Shown: piece by piece, positions 18,286-27,257 of the stretch | Layout: each line of letters starts with the position of its first letter | How positions within the stretch are numbered: position 1 is the first letter of the stretch | Assembly (NCBI RefSeq): GCF_016862435.1 | Contig: NZ_BOMY01000010.1 | Span: 1 to 64,000 of the forward strand | From: Paractinoplanes tereljensis | GTDB lineage: Bacteria; Actinomycetota; Actinomycetes; Mycobacteriales; Micromonosporaceae | DNA: 64,000 bases | Reading direction: 5' to 3' | Program-made: the position numbers and the translations under genes | The notes under the pieces: model-generated | The model's database searches: none | Seen by the model: only the letters and a program-made list of their open reading frames with translations | What the model was told of the DNA's origin: nothing

Positions 18286-20709
18286 TCACGGCGTCCACGT
18301 CCAGTTGCGCACCTCGGGCAGGTCCTCGAAGTTCTCCCGGATGTAGTCGTGATGCCGGGCCAGCATCTGTTCACAATGCCGAGCCAGGTCAAGACCCTTC
18401 TCCGGTACGCGGCGGGAACGGCGCAACGCCTCCAGGACCAGGTGGTAGCGGCTCATCCGGTTGAGCACGACCATGTCGAACGGTGTGGTCGTGGTGCCCT
18501 GCTCGTTGAAGCCCCGGACGTGGAACCGGCCCGGGTGCACGCGTCCGTGCAGCAGTTCGTGGACCGCTCGGGGATATCCGTGGAATGCGAAGACCACGTC
18601 GGTGTCGCGGGTGAACATGTCCTCGAAGGCCTGCTCGTTGAACCCGTGCGGGTGATCATCGGCGGGCAGCAGCGCCATCAGATCGACGACGTTGACGACC
18701 CGGACCCGCAGGTAGGGCACCCAGTTGCGGAGCAGCTGGGCCGCGGCCAGGATCTCCAGGGTGGGGGTGTCACCGGCCGCGGCCAGGATGACGTCGGGCT
18801 CCTCGCGACGTTCCGGCGAGGCGGTTTCCGTGCCGGCCCAGTCCCACACCGAGGCCCCGGCCGCGCAGTGCGCGGTCGCCTCGTCCATCGTCAGGTACTG
18901 CAGGTGTGGCTGTTTGTCGACCACGATCAGGTTGACGTGGTCGCGGCTGCGCAGGCAGTGATCGGCGATCGACAGGGTGGTGTTCGCGTCCGCCGGCAGC
19001 CAGATCCGCACGACGCCGGGCGCGAGTGGGATCGCTGTGTCGATCAGGCCCGGTCCCTGATGCGAGAACCCGTTGTGGTCGTTGCGCCAGCAGGTCGAGG
19101 TGAGCAGCACGTTCAGCGACGCGACCGGCTCGCGCCACGGCAGGTCGGCGGCGTGCTGCAGCCACTTGGTGTGCTGGATCAACATGGACGCGGACACCAT
19201 CGCGAACGCCTCGTAGGTGGCGAACATGCCGTGCCCGCCGGCCAGAAGGTAGCCCTCGAGCCAGCCTTCACAGAGGTGTTCGGAGAGCACCTCCATGACC
19301 CGGCCGTCCGGGGACAGATGGTCGTCGGTGGCCAGGACCGGCGCCTGCAGGCAGCGGTCGGTCACTTCGAAGACCGCGGCGAGGCGGTTGCTGGCGGTCT
19401 CGTCGGGGCAGAACAGCCGGAAGTTACCGCCGCCGTCCTGCGCCCGGGTCGAGGCCGTGTAGACGTCGCGCAGGAGCTGACCCAGCGGCTGGGTGTTCTC
19501 GTGCGAGCTGACGCCGGGCGTCTCCACCGGCAGGGCGTACCGCTGCAGGGCCGGTACGTCCAGGTCGTGCAGCAGCCGGCCCCCGTTGGCATACGGTGAG
19601 GCGGACATCCGCTTGTCGCCGTCCGGGGCGAGCGCGGCCAGTTCCGGGACCAGGCGCCCGTCGTTGTCGAACAGCGTTTCCGGCTGGTAGGAGTGCAGCC
19701 ACCGCTCCAGCAGCCGCAGGTGTTCCGGGTTCTCCCGGACCTTCGACAGTGGCACCTGGTGGGCGCGGAACGTGCCCTCGATCTGTACTCCGTCGACCAC
19801 GTCCGGTCCGGTCCAGCCCTTCGGCGTACGCAAGATGATCGCCGGCCAGCGCAACGTTCCCGCCGCCGCGACCGCGCCGGGTTCGCGGGCCTGCTGCTGG
19901 ATGGCGCGGATCCGCGCGTGTGCGGCCGCCAGCTCGCGCTGAAGGTCGGTGAAGACCGTCGCGGGGTGGTCGCCGGCGACCACGACCGGGTCCCAGCCCT
20001 GCGCGGCGAGCAGGGCGATCACGTCGGCGTCGTCCGCTCGGCCGAGCACGGTAGGTCCGGAGATCTTGTAGCCGTTGAGGTGCAGGATCGGCAGGACCGC
20101 CCCGTCGCGGCGCGGGTTGAGGAACGCCGGGATCTTCCACGATCCGGCCAGAGGCCCGGTCTCGGCCTCCCCGTCGCCGACGACACAGGCGACTGTCAGG
20201 TCCGGATGGTCGAAGGCAGCACCCGCGGCATGGGCGAGGGCGTAGCCGAGTTCGCCACCTTCGTGGATGCTGCCCGGCATCTGCACGCTGACATGGCTGG
20301 GCACCCCGCCGGGGGTGGAGAATTGCCGCACCAACGCGGTCAGCCCGTCCAGGCCCTGGGAGATGTCCGGGTAGACCTCGCTGTAGGTGCCCTCGAGATA
20401 CACATTCGCGAGCAGGGCCGGCCCGCCATGGCCCGGGCCGGTGACATAGATGTAGTCGGCGCCGGTGTCCCGGATCAGCCGATTCAGGAGTGTGTAGATC
20501 ATCGACAGACCCGGGCTGGTTCCCCAGTGGCCCAGCAGCCGTGGCTTGATGTCACCGGGCATCAGCGCATCACGCACCAGTGGGTTCGCCTTCAGGTAGA
20601 TCTGGGCGACGGTCAGGTAGTTCGCGGCCGCCCACCAGCGCAGGTCGAGGTCCCGATCCCGGTCGGCGTACGTCGGCGTCGCGGTCACCGGTTCGGACAG
20701 CGTGTCCAT
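18286..20709 (-). CDS. xfp: Xylulose-5-phosphate/fructose-6-phosphate phosphoketolase
   Basis: An 807-residue thiamine-diphosphate enzyme that cleaves xylulose 5-phosphate (and often fructose 6-phosphate) with phosphate to acetyl phosphate. Family signatures are YIYVTGPGHGGPALLANVY and EGGELGYALAHAAGAAFDHP in the N-terminal domain; the TPP site GDGEAETGPLAGSW follows, then the long C-terminal domain. The start is ATG 20709 with GGAAAG 8 bases upstream; an Arg-rich extension that would overlap adh is not credible. It is 44 bases after adh and probably co-transcribed. It would give ATP by substrate-level phosphorylation during low respiration (inference). Confidence 0.93.
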   Translation of the reverse strand: MDTLSEPVTATPTYADRDRDLDLRWWAAANYLTVAQIYLKANPLVRDALMPGDIKPRLLGHWGTSPGLSMIYTLLNRLIRDTGADYIYVTGPGHGGPALLANVYLEGTYSEVYPDISQGLDGLTALVRQFSTPGGVPSHVSVQMPGSIHEGGELGYALAHAAGAAFDHPDLTVACVVGDGEAETGPLAGSWKIPAFLNPRRDGAVLPILHLNGYKISGPTVLGRADDADVIALLAAQGWDPVVVAGDHPATVFTDLQRELAAAHARIRAIQQQAREPGAVAAAGTLRWPAIILRTPKGWTGPDVVDGVQIEGTFRAHQVPLSKVRENPEHLRLLERWLHSYQPETLFDNDGRLVPELAALAPDGDKRMSASPYANGGRLLHDLDVPALQRYALPVETPGVSSHENTQPLGQLLRDVYTASTRAQDGGGNFRLFCPDETASNRLAAVFEVTDRCLQAPVLATDDHLSPDGRVMEVLSEHLCEGWLEGYLLAGGHGMFATYEAFAMVSASMLIQHTKWLQHAADLPWREPVASLNVLLTSTCWRNDHNGFSHQGPGLIDTAIPLAPGVVRIWLPADANTTLSIADHCLRSRDHVNLIVVDKQPHLQYLTMDEATAHCAAGASVWDWAGTETASPERREEPDVILAAAGDTPTLEILAAAQLLRNWVPYLRVRVVNVVDLMALLPADDHPHGFNEQAFEDMFTRDTDVVFAFHGYPRAVHELLHGRVHPGRFHVRGFNEQGTTTTPFDMVVLNRMSRYHLVLEALRRSRRVPEKGLDLARHCEQMLARHHDYIRENFEDLPEVRNWTWTP

Positions 20710-20753
20710 CGGTTGCTCTTTCCTGGTGCTTCGTGTGAGGGCGCCGGGTGCTG

Positions 20754-21794
20754 TTACTTGTGCAGCAGTACTTTGAGCGCGCCGGTGCCGGCGGCCCGGC
20801 TGAACACGTCGTAGGCGTCGATGACCTGGTCGAGGCCGAACCGGTGGGTGATGAACTTCTCCGGCGCGAGCTGACCGGTGCGCAGCAGCTTCAGCAGTGT
20901 CGGGGTGGACCAGGTGTCGACCAGGCCGGTGGTGATGGTGACGTTGCGCGTCCACAGGTCTTCCAGGTGCAAGGTGGCCGGTTTGCCGTGCACACCGACG
21001 TTGGCGACGTGGCCGCCGGGGCGGATCAGCCGGGTGCACATCTCGAACGTGTCGGCAATGCCGACCGCCTCGATGGCCACGTCGACGCCGAGCCCGTCAG
21101 TCAGCCCGGCGATGACCTTCGCCGGGTCCTGCCGGGACGGATTGACGGTGACGTCCGCGCCGAACTGCTTCGCGGCCTCGAGCCGGGTGTCGGCCAGATC
21201 GATGGCGATGATGTGGCTCGGGCTGTACAACCGGGCGCCCATGATCGCAGACAACCCGATCGGGCCGGCGCCGACGATCGCCACGGTGTCCCCGGGCCGG
21301 ATGCCGCCGTTGACGACGCCCACCTCGTACGCGGTGGGCAGGATGTCGGAGAGCATGAGTACTGCCTCGTCGCTCAGGCCGGCCGGGATCAGGTATGTCG
21401 AGGTGTCGGCGAAGGGAACCCTGACGAATTCGGCCTGAGTGCCGTCGATCTGGTACCCGAGGATCCAGCCACCGCCGCCGAGGCACTGCCCGTACCGGGC
21501 TTCGCGACAGTAGCGGCACCGGCCGCAGGCGCTGACGCAGGAGACCACTACGCGGTCACCCGGTTTGATGGTGGTGACGGCGACGCCGACGGCTTCGACG
21601 GTGCCGACGGCCTCGTGACCGAGGATCCGGCCGGCGGTGGTGTCCGGCAGGTCGCCCTTGAGGATGTGCAGGTCGGTACCACAGATCGTGGTGGCGTCGA
21701 CGCCGATGATGGCGTCGGTGCTGTCGACGATGCGGGGGTCGGGTACGTCGTCCCAGCTTTTCTGTCCGGGACCGTGATAGACGAGTGCCCTCAT
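20754..21794 (-). CDS. Zinc-dependent alcohol dehydrogenase (MDR family)
   Basis: A 346-residue NAD(P)-dependent dehydrogenase. The catalytic zinc site is C-G-T-D (TTICGTDLHI) plus GHEAVGTVE. The structural zinc lobe has four cysteines in CVSACGRCRYCREARYGQC. The Rossmann motif is VAIVGAGPIGLSA. The sequence is close to the TDH/ADH branch used on small alcohols such as ethanol and isopropanol. ATG 21794 has GGAGA upstream. It is the first gene of a probable adh-xfp operon that could regenerate NAD+ and handle acetyl-derived products (inference). Confidence 0.9.
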   Translation of the reverse strand: MRALVYHGPGQKSWDDVPDPRIVDSTDAIIGVDATTICGTDLHILKGDLPDTTAGRILGHEAVGTVEAVGVAVTTIKPGDRVVVSCVSACGRCRYCREARYGQCLGGGGWILGYQIDGTQAEFVRVPFADTSTYLIPAGLSDEAVLMLSDILPTAYEVGVVNGGIRPGDTVAIVGAGPIGLSAIMGARLYSPSHIIAIDLADTRLEAAKQFGADVTVNPSRQDPAKVIAGLTDGLGVDVAIEAVGIADTFEMCTRLIRPGGHVANVGVHGKPATLHLEDLWTRNVTITTGLVDTWSTPTLLKLLRTGQLAPEKFITHRFGLDQVIDAYDVFSRAAGTGALKVLLHK

Positions 21795-21892
21795 GGCAGT
21801 TCTCCGCTTCATTGCTGCTGTGCGATGGCATCGTGTGATGGCATCGGTCCGCACGTGCCTCGCTGCGCAGGCTGACCGTTACGCCGCCCGAA

Positions 21893-21907
21893 GGTTGCTG
21901 CGTCCCC
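21893..21907 (-). promoter_or_regulatory. Weak DosR-like site upstream of adh
   Basis: The minus strand reads GGGGACGCAGCAACC about 100 bases upstream of the adh start. The left half matches the DosR consensus well and the right half poorly. It is a candidate only, supported by position ahead of a fermentation operon. Confidence 0.3.
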
Positions 21908-22118
21908 GGGCTGCTCGATCCGTCGGATCGGTTGCCTTTGCCTGCCGGGCGAGCCCGGCCGGTGAAAAGAGAACGGCGGCGCTGAACATGAAATGCGAGC
22001 ATGGCGGACGCGCGAATACGGCGTAGGAAAGCCGATCATCGGGTTCCTGAGCGCGAGTCCGGGTGGCCGAACGGCCTGCGGACCAGCAGGTCAAGGGGTG
22101 GGCGGCGAAGTGAATGGG

Positions 22119-22141
22119 CAGCCACCGGGGACCTGAGCGAC
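22119..22141 (+). repeat. Intergenic repeat family 3, copy C
   Basis: The core starts CAGCCACCGGGG and continues ACCTGAGCGAC, with flanking GGGCGGCGAAGTG to its left as in copy B. It lies 177 bases upstream of the Acg-like gene at 22318, in the same orientation. Confidence 0.65.
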
Positions 22142-22246
22142 CCCTTCACCGTACGCCTCTTTGGCCCTCGGGTGCAGAGCCACGTGGGTCGGCCTTCGAA
22201 CATCGAGGGTCTCGTGCACACCTGCCGCAGCGGGTTCGGTCGAGTG

Positions 22247-22260
22247 GGGTCTTTCGGCCC
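22247..22260. promoter_or_regulatory. DosR-like palindrome upstream of Acg-like gene
   Basis: GGGTCTTTCGGCCC matches the consensus GGGACTWWAGTCCC at 11 of 14 positions. It lies 58 bases upstream of the ATG at 22318, a usual distance for an activator site. Confidence 0.65.
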
Positions 22261-22317
22261 TTATCCAAAGCTGTTGAGAGCGAGACAGTGGAAGGAAACT
22301 ACATACGGAGGTTCCAA

Positions 22318-23334
22318 ATGTCCGCATCAGCAGAGCGCCTGACGAGCCGCGAGACGACCACCGTCCTCGAGAGTGCAGCCACGGCATCGCTGCACGCTCC
22401 ATCGGTGTTCAACACCCAGCCGTGGAACTGGCGCATCGCTGGTGAAATTTTGGAACTGTCCGCCGACCCCACCCGTCAACTCGACGCCACTGACCCAGAC
22501 GGTCGGCTGCTGCTGATCAGTTGCGGCACGGCTCTGCATCACGCCCGGACTGCTTTGGCCGCTGCCGGTTTCGCCGTCACCGTGGAGCGTCTCCCCGATC
22601 CGGCCCGGCCGGGCCTGCTGGCCCGCATCCACCTGGGTGCTCCGATCCCGCCAGACCCGGAGGCTCAGCGGATGGCCGCGGCGATCCCCCGCCGGCGGAC
22701 CGACCGGCGTGCCTTCGGTGACCGGCCGGTGTCCGAGGAGATGCTGACCCGGCTCCGCCGTTTCGTCGAGGCCGAGGGCGCCTACCTGCACCTGGTACCG
22801 CAGGATCAGGTGCCGATGCTGGCCGCCTCCACCGAGCATGCCGCCGACGCGGAGCTTGACGATCCCGCCTATCGCGCAGAGCTCGACCGCTGGACGAACC
22901 GGGCGGAGTGGCGTGGCGACGGCGTTCCGCCCTCTACCGCGGTGCAGCCCACCCTGCGCCGGGTCGGGGTCCGAGACTTCGTCCCCGAGGGCGCGACCGC
23001 CGGATTGACGGCCGGGGAGGGCGTCGACAAGGGCGCGGCGTACGTCGTGGTGTTCGGCATGGGCGACCAGCCCGCCGACCTGCTACGCGGCGGCGAAGCG
23101 GTGTCAGCGCTGCTGTTGCTGGCCACGGCGGAAGGGCTGGCCAGCGCGCCGCTCAGCGAAGCCGTCGAAGTGACCTGGCCCCGGCACCTGCTGCGCGGTC
23201 TGCTGTCGGACATCGGGGAGCCCTACCTCGTCGTGCGGCTCGGCTACCGGGTGTCAAAGACGCCGCTGCCGGCGGTTCCGCGTCGCGCCGCCGGCGATGC
23301 CGTCACGATCGAGAATCCGGAGTTGCGGGTCTAG
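22318..23334 (+). CDS. Acg-family FMN-binding nitroreductase-like protein
   Basis: A 338-residue protein of the Acg family (mycobacterial Rv2032/Rv3127/Rv3131 type), related to nitroreductases. Typical blocks are APSVFNTQPWNWRI, LLLISCGTALHHARTAL and RRRTDRRAF near the middle, then LRGGEAVSALLLLATAEGLA. Acg proteins bind FMN but lack normal nitroreductase activity and may sequester flavin in dormancy (family knowledge). ATG 22318 has a strong GGAGG at 7 bases. A DosR-like site and a family 3 repeat lie upstream. It converges on the P-type ATPase gene, 22 bases apart. Confidence 0.85.
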   Translation: MSASAERLTSRETTTVLESAATASLHAPSVFNTQPWNWRIAGEILELSADPTRQLDATDPDGRLLLISCGTALHHARTALAAAGFAVTVERLPDPARPGLLARIHLGAPIPPDPEAQRMAAAIPRRRTDRRAFGDRPVSEEMLTRLRRFVEAEGAYLHLVPQDQVPMLAASTEHAADAELDDPAYRAELDRWTNRAEWRGDGVPPSTAVQPTLRRVGVRDFVPEGATAGLTAGEGVDKGAAYVVVFGMGDQPADLLRGGEAVSALLLLATAEGLASAPLSEAVEVTWPRHLLRGLLSDIGEPYLVVRLGYRVSKTPLPAVPRRAAGDAVTIENPELRV

Positions 23335-23356
23335 GAGCTGGCGATGAGTCAGCTGG

Positions 23357-26185
23357 TCAGCGGGCCTGAAGGCGTGATCGACGGCTGGCTGGCAATGTTT
23401 GCTCTACGGGCGAATCGGCGTGGCGTCGCTGCCGTGAGCGTAGCGCTGCTTTGCGGATCTCATCCGCGAGCAGCAACAGAATTCCGCAGGCCACCAGGAT
23501 CGCCCAGTCCGCCCCGGACAGCGGTGCGGTGTGGAACAACCGCTGCAACACCGGCACGTAGCTGATCGCACAGATCGCCACCAGGCTGAGACCCTGAGCA
23601 GCGAGCATTCGCCCGCTGGAGCGCAGACCGAGGGTGACGATGCTGAGCCGGTCGCTGCGCAGGGTCAGCCCGACGAAGATCTGGCTGATCACGATGCCGG
23701 CCTGGGCCATGGTCAGGGCTTCCCGGTAGACCGGATTGGCCGCAGTGAAGGAGCTGAAAGGCAGCCCGGCGCTGTGGATGTGCCAGAAGAAGACGGCGGT
23801 GACCCCGGCGGCCTGGATACTGCCCAGGAACAGGATCCGGCGGACGACCGCGGCGGAGAACAGTGACTCGCGGGGACTGCGTGGCGGTTTGTCCATTGTG
23901 CCCGGCTCGGGCTGGAGGGTGCCCAGCGCGAGAGCGGGCAGCACGTCCGAGCCGAGGTCGATCGCGAGGACCTGCACGGCCGACAGCGGGACGAGCGGGA
24001 ACCCGGCGAAGGTGGCCACCAGGATCGGCACGAGCTCGCCGACGTTGGACGTGAAGACGTAGATGAGGAACGTACGGATGTTCTGGTAGACCGACCGTCC
24101 GCGCTCGACCGCGGCGGCGATGGAGGCGAACGAGTCGTCGAGCAGCACCATGACGGCGGCTTCGCGGGCCACGTCCGTGCCGGAGGCCCCCATGGCCACG
24201 CCGATGTCGGCACGGCGCAGGGCGGGCGCGTCGTTGGCGCCGTCGCCGGTGACGGCGACGATCTCGCCCAGGTCCTTGAACGCGGACACGACGCGCATCT
24301 TGTGTTCGGGCTTGACCCGTGCGAACAGGACCGGTGACGGGTCGGCCAGCAGCGTACGCAGCTGTTGTTCGTCGAGATGGTCGAGATCTGCACCCGTCAG
24401 GGCGCGGGGCGACGCCCCGGTGATGAGACCGACCTTGCGGGCGATGGCTTCCGCGGTCAGCGCGGAGTCGCCGGTCACCATGACGATCCTGATGCCGGCG
24501 CGTTCACAGGTCGCGATCGCCGCGGACACCTCGGGGCGGGGCGGGTCGAGCATGCCGATCAGGCCCAGAAGGATCAGGTCCTGCTCGGCGTCGGCCTGGC
24601 CGGCGTCCGCCGAAACCGGCCGGTAGGCGACACCCAGCACGCGCAGCGCGTCGCGGGACATGTCGTCGTTGACCGCTGCGACCCTGGCACGCATCGCATC
24701 GCTGATCGCGACGACACCCTCGTCGCCTTGCACGATGCGGGTGCAGCGGGCGAGCAACTCCTGCGGGGCCCCTTTCACGTACGCGATGGTCGTCTCGCCG
24801 GTGCGGTGCACGGTCGTCATCAGCTTGCGGTCCGCGTCGAACGGGAACTCCTCGATGCGGGGCGCTGCGCGTTGTTCCGCGGTGAGGTCCACGCCGGCCT
24901 TGGCGGCCGCGACGAGCAACGCGCCTTCGGTGGTGTCCCCCAGCACTCGCCAGCCACCCGCGGAGTCCGGCGGCAGGAGCCTGGCATCACAGCACAGGAC
25001 GGCGGCTTGCAGCGTGCCGCGCAACGGCTCAGGGTCATCGACGTCACCGACCGGCTCGTAGCCTGCCCCGGACACCGCGTGGGTCCGGTCGGGGACCCAG
25101 ACTGCCTGCACCGTCATCTCGGCCTTCGTCAGGGTGCCGGTCTTGTCGGTACAGATCACCGTGGTGGACCCCAGAGTCTCCACCGCGACCAGCTTCTTGA
25201 TCAGCGCCTTGCGGTGCGCCATCCGCCGGACCCCGACGGCCAGGGCAACGGACATCGTCGCCGGAAGGCCTTCGGGGACCAGCGCGACCATGACGCCCAG
25301 GGCGAAGACGAACGAGGTCACCAGCGGACCGCCCAGCGGCAACCGGATCGCGAAGACCAGGGCGCCGAGGCAGAACGCTCCGGCGGCCACCCGGCGCGCC
25401 ATGCCGGCGACCTGCCGCTGCAGCGGGCTGTGCTCGGTGCGGGTCTGGGCGGTGAGCTGGTAGATGCGGCCGAACTCGGTGTCCTTGGCGGTCGCGACGA
25501 CGACCGCGCGGGCAGTACCAGCGGATACCGTCGTGCCCATCCACACCAGATTGCCGGCGTCCAGGGGTGGGCCGTCGGCCGCCACCGCGTCCGGGGTACG
25601 CCGGGCGGGCTCGCTCTCGCCGGTCAGCGCGGAGTTGTCGACCGTCAGGCCATGGGCCTCGATGACGCGGGCGTCGGCCGGCACCGCGTCACCGGCCTCG
25701 AGCACCAGGATGTCGCCGACGACCAGGCTGACCGCCGGCACATCGACCCGTTCGCCGTCACGCACGACCACGGTCCGATGCGGCACCATGGCCCGCAACG
25801 CCTCAGCCGTACGCTCGGCGGCGAACTCCTGCCCGAAGCCGATCACCGCGTTGAGCAGCACCACCGCCAGGATCGCCACCGCCAACTGCAGGTTCCCGGT
25901 GTCACGGGGCCGGCCCAGCTCGTAGGCAACGAGCGTGATCACGGCCGCGACCAGCAGCATCACCGCGAACAGGTCGGTGAATTGGGCCGCGAACCGGCGA
26001 AGCATCGACGGGCCGTGGGCTACCGGAAGTTCGTTGGGCCCATCCCGTGTCAATCGCAGCGCCGCGTCGTCGGCCGACAGGCCCCGCGAGGTCACCCCCA
26101 ACCGGTCGAGGGCCCCCGCCACGTCCGGCGATGCGAACCCGGGCCGGCTCTGCGGTACGGCCGTCTGCGTGCCGGACCTCGCCAT
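23357..26185 (-). CDS. P-type cation ATPase, CtpF-like (P2 type)
   Basis: A 942-residue cation pump with all cores present. The actuator has LTGES (188-191), the M4 site is PEGLP (304-308), and the phosphorylation loop DKTGTLT has D347. The hinge motif is TGDGANDAPALRRADIG. About ten transmembrane helices are predicted. There is no N-terminal metal-binding CxxC domain, which argues against a copper pump and for a P2A/P2B-like Ca2+ or Na+ type pump. Mycobacterial CtpF of this type is in the DosR regulon (family knowledge). ATG 26185 was chosen; an upstream Arg/Cys-rich extension is unlikely. Ion specificity is not proven. Confidence 0.88.
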   Translation of the reverse strand: MARSGTQTAVPQSRPGFASPDVAGALDRLGVTSRGLSADDAALRLTRDGPNELPVAHGPSMLRRFAAQFTDLFAVMLLVAAVITLVAYELGRPRDTGNLQLAVAILAVVLLNAVIGFGQEFAAERTAEALRAMVPHRTVVVRDGERVDVPAVSLVVGDILVLEAGDAVPADARVIEAHGLTVDNSALTGESEPARRTPDAVAADGPPLDAGNLVWMGTTVSAGTARAVVVATAKDTEFGRIYQLTAQTRTEHSPLQRQVAGMARRVAAGAFCLGALVFAIRLPLGGPLVTSFVFALGVMVALVPEGLPATMSVALAVGVRRMAHRKALIKKLVAVETLGSTTVICTDKTGTLTKAEMTVQAVWVPDRTHAVSGAGYEPVGDVDDPEPLRGTLQAAVLCCDARLLPPDSAGGWRVLGDTTEGALLVAAAKAGVDLTAEQRAAPRIEEFPFDADRKLMTTVHRTGETTIAYVKGAPQELLARCTRIVQGDEGVVAISDAMRARVAAVNDDMSRDALRVLGVAYRPVSADAGQADAEQDLILLGLIGMLDPPRPEVSAAIATCERAGIRIVMVTGDSALTAEAIARKVGLITGASPRALTGADLDHLDEQQLRTLLADPSPVLFARVKPEHKMRVVSAFKDLGEIVAVTGDGANDAPALRRADIGVAMGASGTDVAREAAVMVLLDDSFASIAAAVERGRSVYQNIRTFLIYVFTSNVGELVPILVATFAGFPLVPLSAVQVLAIDLGSDVLPALALGTLQPEPGTMDKPPRSPRESLFSAAVVRRILFLGSIQAAGVTAVFFWHIHSAGLPFSSFTAANPVYREALTMAQAGIVISQIFVGLTLRSDRLSIVTLGLRSSGRMLAAQGLSLVAICAISYVPVLQRLFHTAPLSGADWAILVACGILLLLADEIRKAALRSRQRRHADSPVEQTLPASRRSRLQAR

Positions 26186-26440
26186 GGCTCCCCCTTCGAC
26201 CGCTCCGAGCGGCTCTGGGACGAATGCACCGACGGGAGCGACGACGACCTGGTCGGGGCGTGGCGATCCGCGGCGCTGTCTACATGATCGCGGCGCGAGG
26301 TCCGGGCACCGGTGGCACACAATGGCCGCGTTCAACGTACGCCCTCACGCCCGTCATCTGGCGACCCGTGCCTTGGCGGCGTCGCCGGCTTGTGCTCGAC
26401 GCCGTCTGCCGGCGGGCAGAACTGCGCGTAGGGTTGTGGT

Positions 26441-26463
26441 GTCGCCCTGGTCCCCGGTGGCTG
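26441..26463 (-). repeat. Intergenic repeat family 3, copy D
   Basis: On the minus strand the core reads CAGCCACCGGGG, then ACCAGGGCGAC, preceded by GGTGGCGGGCAG. It lies 256 bases upstream of the ATPase gene and 275 bases upstream of the USP gene. Confidence 0.6.
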
Positions 26464-26621
26464 CCCGCCACCGCCACCGCCGCCTACGCCCAGGTCATGA
26501 CAATCCGGCAGAAATCGAGCTGCTCGTACGCCCTGGCGTGCGGATGTCATCTCCCACGTCGCGTTTCGCGCTGCGCGCCTGGGCATCACAAGGTTCATCG
26601 CCGCTGTCGGGTTGGCCAGTC

Positions 26622-26635
26622 AGGTCCTTCGACCC
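26622..26635. promoter_or_regulatory. DosR-like site upstream of USP operon
   Basis: AGGTCCTTCGACCC keeps half or more of the consensus positions and is partly palindromic. It lies about 105-115 bases upstream of the USP ATG. It is moderate evidence only. Confidence 0.4.
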
Positions 26636-26737
26636 TTCTGGCTATCCAGATCCCGATACGCCCTTGTTCGGAGGCGTTCTATCGACGGCCGGCGTCGTGG
26701 ACCCCGGATGTGCCACCACACCGATCAGGAGATGGAC

Positions 26738-27190
26738 ATGACAGTTCACGCTGCCGACAGCACCCACCGCATCGTCGTGGGAGTCGACGGATCGCAGGGA
26801 TCGAAGACCGCACTGAAGTGGGCAATGAACCAGGCCGGCCTGACCGGCGCCTCCGTTGAGGCCATCACCACCTGGCAGGACCCGGCCCAATACGGAACCG
26901 CCTACGGGTGGACGACCACCGCGTTCGAAGGCGACACCTACGCCACCGCCATGGTCAAGGTCCTCGACGACACCATCGCCGAGGTCGCTGCCCAGATGCC
27001 GCACCCGGTCACGGTGCTCGCGCAGGTGATCGAAGGCCACCCGGTCGAAGCTCTGTTGCACGCGGCCGCAGGTGCCGAGCTACTCGTGGTCGGCAGCCGC
27101 GGACACGGCACCTTCGCGGGCATCATGCTCGGCTCGGTCAGCCAGCACTGCGTACAGCACGCACCCTGCCCGGTCGTCGTCGTCCCGTAA
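26738..27190 (+). CDS. Universal stress protein, single domain
   Basis: A 150-residue UspA-family protein. It opens RIVVGVDGSQGSKTAL and has the nucleotide-binding motif G-2X-G-9X-G-S in GSRGHGTFAGIMLGSVSQH, so ATP binding is expected. The start is ATG 26738 (AGGAGATGGAC upstream). It is 67 bases ahead of a tandem-domain USP gene and probably in one operon with it. A close relative is encoded at 39750-40229: the C-terminal region (QHCVQHAPCPVVVVP versus QHCTQHAPCPVIVIP) is nearly the same. Confidence 0.9.
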   Translation: MTVHAADSTHRIVVGVDGSQGSKTALKWAMNQAGLTGASVEAITTWQDPAQYGTAYGWTTTAFEGDTYATAMVKVLDDTIAEVAAQMPHPVTVLAQVIEGHPVEALLHAAAGAELLVVGSRGHGTFAGIMLGSVSQHCVQHAPCPVVVVP

Positions 27191-27257
27191 GCCGATCAGG
27201 CCACGTCGCCGGACGACCGGTCCAGGTCGAAACCCAACTACTTTTGAGAGGTCGACG

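Larger units (their letters stand above)
26186..26737. other. Divergent intergenic region, ATPase and USP genes
   Basis: A 552-base region with no supported gene. It holds family 3 repeat copy D (26441-26463) and a DosR-like site (26622-26635). It must carry promoters for the ATPase (left) and the universal stress operon (right). Confidence 0.5.
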
